Of a stretch of 64,000 nucleotides of DNA, positions 24,079 to 33,191 are shown in pieces. The stretch's first letter is position 1. Each line of letters opens with the position of its first letter. Under the pieces are notes generated by a model. That model worked only from the letters and a program-made list of their open reading frames with translations. It was not told where the DNA came from and ran no database searches. The DNA comes from a virus: IMG/VR virus record IMGVR_UViG_3300009788_000007, positions 16,601 through 80,600 of that record. The stretch is one strand, 5' to 3'. Made by a program: the position numbers and the translations under genes.

Positions 24079-26136
24079 TTATGTAGGTCCTACTGGTGAG
24101 CTTTTGAATGTACCACTGCTAAATTTAACATCATGGTAATTGTCATTCATTGGTGATTTATTATTAAAATCAGTACGTACCCATCTATCGATCCCTTCAG
24201 CATCCACACCTCCAGTGCCTTCGACACCAGAATCACTAGGGTCTCCAGTGCCTAGGTCATTCCAAATACCGCTAACAGCTGGGTCAGATACTCCATCGTA
24301 ATCAGTTGAAAATTCGTAAACACGTGCTGCATCGTAAAAATTTTCTAATACTGTATCATCAGCTTCATGGCTTGCGGCACTACCTGTATCAACAGGCCTA
24401 AACCCAGACCATCTATAAAAGAAATTAGCAATATCAGTACCTGTACCTGCAAGAATAACGAAGTTAGTTATAGCGCCTGAAACGGCAATACTCATTTTCT
24501 GAGTACCGGAATTATATGTGGGTGTGTACGTACCTGTGGCACTTGGTGCGGCTTCCATCTGTGTCTTAATTTCAGCAAGTACGGTTACAGTATTATAGAC
24601 ACCTACAGTTAGTGTAGCTGTACGTTCTGCACCACCATCTTCAGTAAAATTAATTTTGTTATCAGAAGTCGTGATATTTAAAGGCCATGCATCAAGAATA
24701 ACTAAGTCAGTATCCATATCAATATTTGAAGCCTGTAAAAATCTAGGCTGTACTGTACCTACACCATCAGGATCATCAGTAACTTTTGCGGCTAAGTAGA
24801 CTGGGCTAAAAGTAATAACATTTTTCGGTGACGCAACTTCTGCAATAGGAGGCAACATACCTAAAGCATTTTGGCATGGCCCTACCCCACGCTGTGAGAA
24901 TAAAGCATTACCATTTGCTGATGTTGCTGTACTGGGATCAACACTATCACCCCACAAGAAATTTAAACAATCGTAATCTTGATAGTCGTTACTACTTAAT
25001 GCATCAGTATGAAAAGAAAGTACTTCAGGAATACTACCTTTATCAAGTATTAGAGATGAGTTATTTAATGATGGGTCAGCATCAGAAACTATATCAGGGT
25101 CGCCTTCACTACTAAGTAAATCATAATTTGCACTAGGGCTAAATGAGCTTTCTACGGGCAGTGCAGAGTTCCATTTTGCAAAATCAGCACTATTTCTTAA
25201 CCAGTACCTATTATTATCACGCACCAAAACATTACTAATATCTGAAGACCCAACATTATTGTCATGGCATAATAGCCCTACTCCATCTAAATTAAAAATA
25301 CAATTCAAAGTTTCTGTTCTTGTGTTTATAGCTCCAGCCCAGTTATGTACTAAAATATTTTTTGTAGTATTGTGATAATAACAATTAACATGGAAGTAAG
25401 TGTCATTGTCAGCTGCAAATATATTATCAAATGGGTGTATTGAACAATCAAAAAATTGTGAGTGTGAATAACTTATCTCAGCAGCGCTTGTTGCTATTGG
25501 GTGTGAAGTTGTACCAACATGTGTATTACCTGCTTTAGTCGATGTACCACTATGACTACATCCGTAATATCTAATTCTGACACTATCTAGTATTGCCTGT
25601 GTTAGAGTAACTCTGATAGCAACATCTGCAAGATTAGCTGAATTATTTACAAATCTAATATCTTTCCATTCCATCAGCTTAGGGCCATGCAAATTTGAGG
25701 TTATAGTTCTTTGGAAATTACTAAACTCTGGTTTATGGGCTTGGCTTGCCCATCTTCCAGACTGGTCCCCGTAGAGTTGGTCACCCCATTCTTTTAGCCA
25801 TCCACGAAATGTAAATATAAATTGATCCGTAGAAGGGTATGTAGTATCAGAGTTATGGGTAATGGTCCCATAAGCACTTGCTTCATCATCATCAGTTAAA
25901 AATCTAAGTTCCCAGTCCTGAGTTACAAGCTCTTGACCTTCAAAAGCCCGTATCTCTTCCCAAGCTTGTTCAGGCGTAGCATAAGGAGCCCCTGCAACAT
26001 CACCACTGCGGCCATCTCCTGTTGTGTCATTACCAAGTTTCCAAGCCACACCGCCTTTAGTTTCAGGTACTCCTGTACCTGGGTCGTAACAGTAAACTAC
26101 TTTTAGGGCTGCTTGTCCGGCATTTAATGCACTCAT
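24079..26136 (-). CDS. Large beta-rich structural protein
   Basis: 685 residues. The middle (about 120-330) has short hydrophobic strands with many Asn, His and Cys and looks like a parallel beta-helix. The C-terminal third (about 490-610) has an inserted domain with TSDNKINFTEDGG and FVILAGTGTDIANFFY, a type often seen in phage surface proteins. No catalytic motif is visible. Probably a tail fibre or tail-surface protein. Confidence 0.6.
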   Translation of the reverse strand: MSALNAGQAALKVVYCYDPGTGVPETKGGVAWKLGNDTTGDGRSGDVAGAPYATPEQAWEEIRAFEGQELVTQDWELRFLTDDDEASAYGTITHNSDTTYPSTDQFIFTFRGWLKEWGDQLYGDQSGRWASQAHKPEFSNFQRTITSNLHGPKLMEWKDIRFVNNSANLADVAIRVTLTQAILDSVRIRYYGCSHSGTSTKAGNTHVGTTSHPIATSAAEISYSHSQFFDCSIHPFDNIFAADNDTYFHVNCYYHNTTKNILVHNWAGAINTRTETLNCIFNLDGVGLLCHDNNVGSSDISNVLVRDNNRYWLRNSADFAKWNSALPVESSFSPSANYDLLSSEGDPDIVSDADPSLNNSSLILDKGSIPEVLSFHTDALSSNDYQDYDCLNFLWGDSVDPSTATSANGNALFSQRGVGPCQNALGMLPPIAEVASPKNVITFSPVYLAAKVTDDPDGVGTVQPRFLQASNIDMDTDLVILDAWPLNITTSDNKINFTEDGGAERTATLTVGVYNTVTVLAEIKTQMEAAPSATGTYTPTYNSGTQKMSIAVSGAITNFVILAGTGTDIANFFYRWSGFRPVDTGSAASHEADDTVLENFYDAARVYEFSTDYDGVSDPAVSGIWNDLGTGDPSDSGVEGTGGVDAEGIDRWVRTDFNNKSPMNDNYHDVKFSSGTFKSSPVGPT

Positions 26137-26145
26137 GAAATTCTC

Positions 26146-26622
26146 CTAACCTACTTGGTCTGCCTGAAACGGGCAATTAATTAAAATCATCCATTCAGAA
26201 TCAAATCTTTTCCTATCACCTGTAAAGGGTGTTCTAAATCTAATACCTGAAACATTTATTGCTCTAAAATTATCCATGATGATATCGCTTATTTCATTCA
26301 TGCCACCATCACCTATTTCTATGGGTGCAAACAATTGAAAACGTGTGATACCTGCAGTACGATAAGTACGTTTACTGCCAAACATCACTTGCTTAGATTC
26401 AAGCGTTTTTATTTCAGCCCTTATCCAATGTGTTTTCTTTGGTTTTATAAATGGTGCGTTGTCGTATTGAATTAAACAAGGCACTGCACCAAAATCAATA
26501 TTTCCTATTTTCTTTCTGATAAGGTTATGGATTGCAGACATAGTTGGCACAACAACGACCAACGAATCCGATAAACCCCCAGGTGGGCAAATATAGCCAT
26601 TTGTTAAAAGACCTGTACCCAT
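26146..26622 (-). CDS. Tail terminator protein (DUF4128-like), copy 2
   Basis: 158 residues, with ATG behind AGGTGG. Residues 28-158 match the protein at 21896 (LIQYDNAP, WIRAEIKTLESKQV, RTAGITRFQLFAPI, DSEWMILINCPF). The first 27 residues (GYICPPGGLSDSLVVVVPT) have no match in the sister protein. Two terminators in one tail module is unusual; one may instead act at the neck. Confidence 0.72.
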   Translation of the reverse strand: MGTGLLTNGYICPPGGLSDSLVVVVPTMSAIHNLIRKKIGNIDFGAVPCLIQYDNAPFIKPKKTHWIRAEIKTLESKQVMFGSKRTYRTAGITRFQLFAPIEIGDGGMNEISDIIMDNFRAINVSGIRFRTPFTGDRKRFDSEWMILINCPFQADQVG

Positions 26623-27176
26623 TAGCCACCTACTCTTGTTTGAGTAAAGCTAACTAACCTGCCCTGTGTGTCGTATGTTGCCAAAACATCGTATGTGTCC
26701 TGCAAACCTAAAGCCGTATTCGCTGCAGCGTTTGCCGCAGTATCATAAACTTTTGCGGTACTGACTGTAGGCTGACTGCTTACAGGGTCATAGGCTGTCG
26801 ATTCAATTACAATATTTTCATGCGATAACCCAAGTATGCGCGATACCTTTTCTTCAAGGCTATTAAAGAACGGGTCAACATATGCAAATAAAACTTCAGG
26901 CTGTATCGTTGCAGTTAACGCTTCATTTCTCGGTTCAATAACATAATTATTTGTATCTAAACCTAATGATGTATTAAAATCAAATTTCCAAAATGTCCTA
27001 TCAACAGTAGTTTCTACTAAAAGCATAGCCACAGACACACGGGTACCTACAAAAACTAACCCATCAAAATACTCATCATTTAATTTTTCTCGTATAAATA
27101 CTACACCCGATGCGCCCAATTCCATAACAGCCTCGATAGGTATAATTTCACCAGTCCTAAATTTTTCACTGCTCAT
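26622..27176 (-). CDS. Hypothetical structural protein
   Basis: 184 residues between the long fibre and the terminator-like protein, overlapping the latter by TAATG. Mixed alpha/beta composition. The C-terminal segment (YDTAANAAANTALGLQD, then YDVLATYDTQG) is a common phage structural type. Function unknown. Confidence 0.6.
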   Translation of the reverse strand: MSSEKFRTGEIIPIEAVMELGASGVVFIREKLNDEYFDGLVFVGTRVSVAMLLVETTVDRTFWKFDFNTSLGLDTNNYVIEPRNEALTATIQPEVLFAYVDPFFNSLEEKVSRILGLSHENIVIESTAYDPVSSQPTVSTAKVYDTAANAAANTALGLQDTYDVLATYDTQGRLVSFTQTRVGG

Positions 27177-30100
27177 TTATGTAATCCTCTTAATCGTCAA
27201 GCCTGATGTGCCTGTACCGCTTGTAGTTGTCATTGTTACATTAGCAGGGTCAGTAAGCCCAGGCTCCCTACGTGCGCCCAATGTTAAAATATCATTAATA
27301 TTTACTGATAAAATATCAGATATTGACGAGGTGCCCTGATTTGCTGCAGAAGAATTCCTAACGTAAGCCGCCCCAACAGGACCTAAGGAAGCGTTATTTA
27401 TCTGAAATCTTGTTTGTATAATATTTCTGTTCACACCTACACCGATTAAATCACTGGTACTACTAACTTCTACATCGCCCGTAAAATCGAATTGTATTTG
27501 AGTATCATTTAACCTTGTAAAAAGACCGTTTATAGTTGTTGTTGAAATACCAAACACTGGAACATCTGTGTCAAAATCGGCTGAAGCTACATTTAGGTTT
27601 GTCGTTACGTCTATATTTATAGCTCTTACAAATTGTTTTGGTATATCTATTGCTTCAGTTAACCCCACAACATCGTTTATAGTTATAAGACTTAGAGCGT
27701 CAACAAATGATCTTCTTGAGGACCCGAAAAATAATGTGAAATTCTTTACTCCGCCAGCCGTACCTATTTTTTCACAAAGTACATGGTATCTAACACGATT
27801 ACCCACTGCAAAAATAAAATCTTGTGATAGAAAGCCAACTAACCTTATAAAGAATTGGTCGTTAGCATCCATGTTCAATTCAGCACTAAGCATTGTAAAA
27901 ACTGGACGTACTCCTAAGTCGCCAACGGGTTCAGAGAGTATACCCGAATCAATAACTACTCCTTGGTCATCAGAATCATAAACTTCTATATGCAATCTCT
28001 CTTGAGCATTGCTATTATTAACAGTTATTTCTAGTTGACTTGTATGTTCACCCTGAGAAGCGCTCAGTGAGTTAGCCAGAACTTCTGTAAGGTGGTCTTG
28101 ATCTGATCCAATTGTAGAATTATCATTAACAGGAACTACAACAGTAGCGCTAGTTATAGTTCCTTGGTCACTTCTCTTTGCTAAAAATACAGTCTCAGGT
28201 GTTGTAGTTATTTCCTCATCAGCAGTTAACCAAACTCTATCAACACCAACAGGCACAAGAGTATCACCTACTTGATTACTAGATACTGTGTTAACAAAAA
28301 TTATTCCTTCAGTTGCACTTACTTTAGAAACTTTCCCAACAACAAAAGCATTAATAGTTGGTTTAATGTTTGTTAAGTCTCCTGTAGTTACTGGATCAAC
28401 ATACAGAACGTCATTAATACTCCATAGGGAAGTGTTTGTATCTTTAACTTCACCATAAGTAGTAATTTTACCCTTTGCATTATTTAATAAACTAGTAGTG
28501 TTTATTCCCCATAACCCACCCTCAATAATCGTTGGGTCTGAAGCAAGCGCCTTAACAACATCATGAAAATCTTCATCGCCTATTTTTGCCCCCGTAGCTC
28601 TAAATACTTTTGGGTTCAATGCTGTTACTGCAACATCATTATTAAAAGCTAGAAAAAAAGTTTCTCGACCTAAGTTTTGAGTTTGGCCATCTTGTGTTTG
28701 AGGTAAACAAAAAGCATCTGTAAGTGCATCATATTGTAGCGTAATATTTTGCCAAGCATTACCCCCTAGTATAGGGACTATAGATTCAAATTTATTTTTG
28801 GTGTCACTAGCAAACCATATTTGGTTCGGGAAAGAAGAAGGATCTGATGCAAGAATATTAGCTTCTGTATCTACACCATCATATAGAGGTTCCGCAACAG
28901 TTCTTGTAAAAAATATAATAACTCCACAAACTCTATTATTTCCTAAATCAACTCCCGAATTTTCAATTACTATTGGAATTTTAAAATAAGTTGTGGCATC
29001 GGTAGGGTCACCCGTAACCCTGGCTAAATGAAAATTATCTGATTCAGCTGATTCTTGAATGTACAAACGATCATTATTTTTAAGTTGAGCAATTATGTTT
29101 GAAGCATCAACACCACTTTCAGCAATATTACTTATAAACATAAATGTTGATGCTGACTGTGTTGCATTATTTAGTCTAAAGTTTTTATTTCCGGGGTCGG
29201 CGTCCGTTATCGTTGTGCTAAAACGCCACGTTGTGCCGAGCGTTGCCCCACCTGCATTTGAAAGTTCATCAAGGGCACCTTTTACAAAAACAGCGTCTAG
29301 ACCAGAATCAGTATTATCGTAGGGAACATTAGCGGCTATTTGGTCACCCGTGTTTACACCAGATTGATTATCAAGATTTATAACCTGTGCGTCTGTTAAG
29401 TGATTTCTTTCCCCAGTTGTGCCGCCTTGAATATTACTTAAATTATTATGGTCATTGATTGAAGAGGTCATTTTAAACCACCGACCAACCCCCACCGTTG
29501 GCTGAACAATTCTATCTATGTCTTCTGTGTCTGTTGCGTCCCGGTCTAGTCTATACAGACCGTTATCCTCAACATTAATTAATGTCTTATCTGGGAAATC
29601 TACTGCAACAGTAGTATCGATTGCTTTTAAAGCCGTAATATCTTGAACAGGTGGAAGAAGTCTTGAACCTATATCTGCAGCAATATTATCTAATTCAGTT
29701 TGTATTTTTGTACCCGAGTACAGTGTAGTTAAAGAAGCGGTTACATCATCTATCTCACGGTGAGGGTCAAGGTCAGCAATATGCGAATCAATTTGTGCGT
29801 GTGAGTTTGTACCAATGTCTTGAATATTTAAATGGCTGATTGAACCTTCAGTAAAATGAATTGTTGGATCAGACATATGGCCATCAATCTGACTATGAGA
29901 ATTAGTACCGATATTTTGGATGTTTGTATGATCAATACTTGCTTCAGTAAAATGCTCTGAGGTATTATCTAAATGTGCTCGTAAATCAGCAGCGGTCACT
30001 TCGTTAGGTTGCCCATTATCTAAACTAGTATCAGTATTTTGTGTGTGTGTCGAACCTTCCAGGCTGTCAATACGTCCATCATTTTCATCTATGCCATCTT

Positions 30101-30845
30101 GTGCATTTGTTGCGGCCATTCCTGATGCAGTATTATCAAATGGTACCTCTGCAGCATTTTGGTCATCTTTAGCATTTTCTTCAATGTTAAATAATTTGGT
30201 TTTTTCAGCCCCAGTAAAAACTTGATCAATAGCTTGCACATCAGTTAATTCTAAGTCTGTTAAGTGGTTTACATTAGGTACACCATCATCTAAATGCAAT
30301 CTTAAATCAGCACTTGTTACTTCATTAACCTGACCATTATCAAGTTTAGTGTCAGAATCTTGAGCATGCAAACCTAGCCTTTCTGCATCAGTTATTATTG
30401 ACCCACTACCTGCACTATCTACGTCATCATGAGCAGTAACTAAACCAGCGTCACCAGCAATGCCTGCAGGGTCTACGAAAATAACCCCATTAGTTATATC
30501 TGATAGTAATATTTGCCCTACCTTTAAACCAGTTTCAGTTATGGTTAAATTACCATTAGCATCAGAAAATATTAAATCTAAATTTGAAAATGTAGCAGTG
30601 TTCACCCCTTCAACAAATCCTAATGCAGTGATAGAACCATTAGAATTATTTAATATTTCAGCATTAATTAATCCAGCAGGCTCGTCTGTTTCTGCAGTGA
30701 TAGCAGTAACAGTTGGTAGCCCAGAATCAAAACCAGAATACTTAACGACTTTCAAAGAAGTTAAAGTAACTCCTGAGATATTACGTACCTGCACGTTTGA
30801 TGGTTCATGCAGATCTTCACCTACTAATAAATGATGGAAGCCCAT
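27177..30845 (-). CDS. Long tail fibre / surface fibre protein
   Basis: 1222 residues. Residues about 180-390 hold repeats of the kind HFTExSIxHxNIQDIGTNSH and AQIDSHIxDxDPH, known from phage fibre shafts, plus DNGQPNEVTAADLRAHLD units. The remainder is a series of beta-rich domains. It lies between the head-tail connector genes and the tail genes, an unusual place for a fibre. Confidence 0.75.
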   Translation of the reverse strand: MGFHHLLVGEDLHEPSNVQVRNISGVTLTSLKVVKYSGFDSGLPTVTAITAETDEPAGLINAEILNNSNGSITALGFVEGVNTATFSNLDLIFSDANGNLTITETGLKVGQILLSDITNGVIFVDPAGIAGDAGLVTAHDDVDSAGSGSIITDAERLGLHAQDSDTKLDNGQVNEVTSADLRLHLDDGVPNVNHLTDLELTDVQAIDQVFTGAEKTKLFNIEENAKDDQNAAEVPFDNTASGMAATNAQDGIDENDGRIDSLEGSTHTQNTDTSLDNGQPNEVTAADLRAHLDNTSEHFTEASIDHTNIQNIGTNSHSQIDGHMSDPTIHFTEGSISHLNIQDIGTNSHAQIDSHIADLDPHREIDDVTASLTTLYSGTKIQTELDNIAADIGSRLLPPVQDITALKAIDTTVAVDFPDKTLINVEDNGLYRLDRDATDTEDIDRIVQPTVGVGRWFKMTSSINDHNNLSNIQGGTTGERNHLTDAQVINLDNQSGVNTGDQIAANVPYDNTDSGLDAVFVKGALDELSNAGGATLGTTWRFSTTITDADPGNKNFRLNNATQSASTFMFISNIAESGVDASNIIAQLKNNDRLYIQESAESDNFHLARVTGDPTDATTYFKIPIVIENSGVDLGNNRVCGVIIFFTRTVAEPLYDGVDTEANILASDPSSFPNQIWFASDTKNKFESIVPILGGNAWQNITLQYDALTDAFCLPQTQDGQTQNLGRETFFLAFNNDVAVTALNPKVFRATGAKIGDEDFHDVVKALASDPTIIEGGLWGINTTSLLNNAKGKITTYGEVKDTNTSLWSINDVLYVDPVTTGDLTNIKPTINAFVVGKVSKVSATEGIIFVNTVSSNQVGDTLVPVGVDRVWLTADEEITTTPETVFLAKRSDQGTITSATVVVPVNDNSTIGSDQDHLTEVLANSLSASQGEHTSQLEITVNNSNAQERLHIEVYDSDDQGVVIDSGILSEPVGDLGVRPVFTMLSAELNMDANDQFFIRLVGFLSQDFIFAVGNRVRYHVLCEKIGTAGGVKNFTLFFGSSRRSFVDALSLITINDVVGLTEAIDIPKQFVRAINIDVTTNLNVASADFDTDVPVFGISTTTINGLFTRLNDTQIQFDFTGDVEVSSTSDLIGVGVNRNIIQTRFQINNASLGPVGAAYVRNSSAANQGTSSISDILSVNINDILTLGARREPGLTDPANVTMTTTSGTGTSGLTIKRIT

Positions 30846-30847
30846 TA

Positions 30848-30991
30848 TTAAATGCCCCTTACTACGTTGCCGTTAAGGTCTACTACCACTAAAGGCCCAT
30901 TAGGTAGCTCTTCACCCACGCCATCGAATTTATGTGTAATAATAGTATCAACATTAAATCCAGTACCAGCCGTTTCAAGATTTGCAATCAT
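30848..30991 (-). CDS. Small hypothetical protein (47 aa)
   Basis: Starts at an ATG overlapping the stop of the upstream neck gene (ATGA) and ends just before the fibre start. The peptide MIANLETAGTGFNVDTIITH, with LVVVDLNGNVVRG at the end, looks like a small beta protein. Not recognised. Confidence 0.6.
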   Translation of the reverse strand: MIANLETAGTGFNVDTIITHKFDGVGEELPNGPLVVVDLNGNVVRGI

Positions 30992-31386
30992 GCTTGCCCC
31001 CCTGGAAAAAGTAATAACAATTCTTCAAATGTTTCTGCAACCATACCGTTAGGTGCCTGGGGGCTTCCTGGTCCTGGTCTACCTTCTTCAAGAAAAATAA
31101 TATAGGGTACGTTGTTTGCAATGTAAACGATTTCAAAAGGTCCTAAATTAAGTTCAGGTACAGGTGGCTCACCTAAGTTAAATGTTTCTTCTTCAGCAGG
31201 CGCACCTATTGTCATTTGCCAACCACCACGCGCACGGCCAGTATCAACTGGAGTTTTCTGCACAATACGGCTAAAGGCTTCAATTGCAATTGCTTTTTGA
31301 AATATTACTATTTGTACTTGAGTTAGATTTTTAGAGAACGCATCTACTTCTTTATTGAACCTTTCAAGACTACCTATCCTAGTCAT
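30988..31386 (-). CDS. HK97 gp10-like neck protein
   Basis: 132 residues. FQKAIAIEAFSRIVQKTPVD followed by TGRARGGWQ is the classic pattern of the HK97 gp10-like family of neck and tail-completion proteins, followed by YIANNVPYIIFLEEG. It stands between the connector genes and the fibre. Confidence 0.85.
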   Translation of the reverse strand: MTRIGSLERFNKEVDAFSKNLTQVQIVIFQKAIAIEAFSRIVQKTPVDTGRARGGWQMTIGAPAEEETFNLGEPPVPELNLGPFEIVYIANNVPYIIFLEEGRPGPGSPQAPNGMVAETFEELLLLFPGGQA

Positions 31387-31390
31387 CGGC

Positions 31391-31777
31391 TCAACTCCTT
31401 ATCTGTAATTCCCACGCTGCAATAGATTCACCACTATAAATAGGGTTTGTACTAATGACTTCCCAGCAGATACTATCAATATCAATATTCCAACCATTTA
31501 AAGTTCCACCTTTAACAGGTGTAAAATCATTACCCTGATTTCCAAGTAACACTTTTGCATCACCTGCCTGGATTAAATCGCCATCGATAAAGAATTTTTT
31601 ATATGGATCTGGGGGAGATACTTTTGCGGTGTGTGTGGTTTGAGATGTCGGTGTAGTTACACCTGTATTACGATCATACTCCCCAGGCAGAGGAGCTGAG
31701 GTAAAGATAACTACTTTACCAAACTCATTAATAAGCCGTTCAGCAAGTGGTAAAAACACAGTGTCAAGTCGTGTCAT
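31391..31777 (-). CDS. Head-tail stopper / joining protein
   Basis: 128 residues. Position between the connector and gp10-like protein, length and sequence look (LINEFGKVVIF, KKFFIDGDLIQAGDAKVLLG, WEVISTNPIYSG) fit a head-closure protein that seals DNA in the capsid. The start overlaps the connector stop. Confidence 0.7.
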   Translation of the reverse strand: MTRLDTVFLPLAERLINEFGKVVIFTSAPLPGEYDRNTGVTTPTSQTTHTAKVSPPDPYKKFFIDGDLIQAGDAKVLLGNQGNDFTPVKGGTLNGWNIDIDSICWEVISTNPIYSGESIAAWELQIRS

Positions 31778-32646
31778 CCTCTTCGTACCTCACCGGCTGG
31801 TCGTAAAATGTTCCAAAGTAAATCGGTTACTTTGCGATATCTTTTTATAGGCTCAAAACCACCAACATACCTAATACGCTCAAGTAGTGATGCAACTCTT
31901 ACTTCTGTTTCTGCAATAACACCATTATTATCTGAATCTGAATCAAATATATCTGTACCATCAACACCTTTTAAAGCCATCTCAGCAGTAGCATTTAATA
32001 ACTCTATTGGTAGTTCATTTGTCCCTAAAGAACGGCCATCATTTAAAACTACACCAGCACGTGGCCAATGGAGGCCCTGCTCATTAGAAAACCTGCTACC
32101 TATATAACGAGGTACGTATGTTGAATCTAGATACTGTGTACCAAAAATTAACGCCTGCTCTTTAGAATCTTCTCCACCTATTAAAAAATCAGATGAAAAA
32201 ATATTTAAAGCACTTAAAAAAGTTTCTGTAACTAAAATAGAATTACCCGCAGTACCGCCCACCTTTGCAGTAACCAAAACAGCAGCCGTACCGCTTAAAG
32301 CTGCAGCGACATCTGGGTGTGGTGTTGTCGTCGGTGGTATGTCGGGATTTCTCACAACATCACCATTAATCACATCTTTAGTATTTTTCAAAGATGCAGC
32401 AACATCTGCCCCTATGGGTATTTCACCGTCTGTAGGGGTTACTGTTGTTTTGTAAGTGTACACTGTTGCCCCTATGGTTATAGTTTCACCATCCAGGGGC
32501 AAAGTGCCCAAAGTCAAAGAGGTAGACGCTGCAGCATCAACCCAAGCAGCAGGGCTTCCGTGGTTAACGAAATATGCATCAGCATCTGCAACAGATAGAT
32601 AACTGTTTGCACCGACTACACCGCTACCGTCTTCGACTATGAACAT
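31774..32646 (-). CDS. Head-tail connector (DnaT-like) with inserted beta-domain
   Basis: 290 residues. The ends (GANSYLSVADADAYFVNHGS; then KEQALIFGTQYLDSTYVPRY, GLHWPRAGV, ELLNATAEMAL) match a phage connector family usually about 170 residues long. Residues about 38-158 are an insertion with LDGETITIGATVYTYKTT, DGEIPIGADV and GGTAGNSILVTETF. This is the same domain present four times in the tail tube protein. Confidence 0.78.
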   Translation of the reverse strand: MFIVEDGSGVVGANSYLSVADADAYFVNHGSPAAWVDAAASTSLTLGTLPLDGETITIGATVYTYKTTVTPTDGEIPIGADVAASLKNTKDVINGDVVRNPDIPPTTTPHPDVAAALSGTAAVLVTAKVGGTAGNSILVTETFLSALNIFSSDFLIGGEDSKEQALIFGTQYLDSTYVPRYIGSRFSNEQGLHWPRAGVVLNDGRSLGTNELPIELLNATAEMALKGVDGTDIFDSDSDNNGVIAETEVRVASLLERIRYVGGFEPIKRYRKVTDLLWNILRPAGEVRRG

Positions 32647-32663
32647 TTTCTAAAAGTCCTTCT

Positions 32664-33047
32664 CTACTCTTCTAATTCAAGAATAGAAATTACTTTATCT
32701 TTTTTCATTGAAAGAGTATCGCCATCAACAAAACCTGCATCAATGCTATACTCTTTTACGAATACATCCATATCTTTATTTGATCTGATATCACGAATAC
32801 TTTCTGCAGTAACCTCTTTACTAGAAGTTTCTCCAGTTTCAACATTTGAAGTTTTTATAGTAGGCTCTTTATGAATTTTAAAACCGTCACGTTCACATAG
32901 TTCTTTTGCTTTTTCTAGACTTACTTTACAAATACCTCCTGGACCTTTGACGGCTACCAGTTTAGTAGTAGTTGTTGGTTTTAGCCTCATATTATTATTT
33001 AGCTTAGTGATTGCTTTATTTACATGTTCTTCTGTATGGTTTGTCAT
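32664..33047 (-). CDS. Hypothetical head protein
   Basis: 127 residues between coat protein and connector. Highly charged and Lys/Thr-rich, with no membrane segment. The C-terminus (FVDGDTLSMKKDKVISILEL) may fold as a small alpha/beta domain. Position suggests a head fibre or decoration role, but this is a guess. Confidence 0.6.
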   Translation of the reverse strand: MTNHTEEHVNKAITKLNNNMRLKPTTTTKLVAVKGPGGICKVSLEKAKELCERDGFKIHKEPTIKTSNVETGETSSKEVTAESIRDIRSNKDMDVFVKEYSIDAGFVDGDTLSMKKDKVISILELEE

Positions 33048-33102
33048 TATTACCTTTCTGCTTAGTTAAAAAAATTCTATTTTAAAAATACCCACCCACC
33101 AA

Positions 33103-33129
33103 CTACCTCTGAGCCTACCAGCTCAGTAG
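33103..33129 (-). terminator. Hairpin after coat protein gene
   Basis: On the minus strand CTAC-TGAGC ... GCTCA-(GAG)-GTAG forms a two-part stem 60 bases after the coat stop. The T-rich tract follows only about 15 bases later, so termination is uncertain; it may be a processing or attenuation site. Confidence 0.35.
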
Positions 33130-33191
33130 TGTGAAGTAACCCCAGCGAAAAGTTTAGAAAGCTCTCCACTAGGGCTACAAATTAGTGCGTG

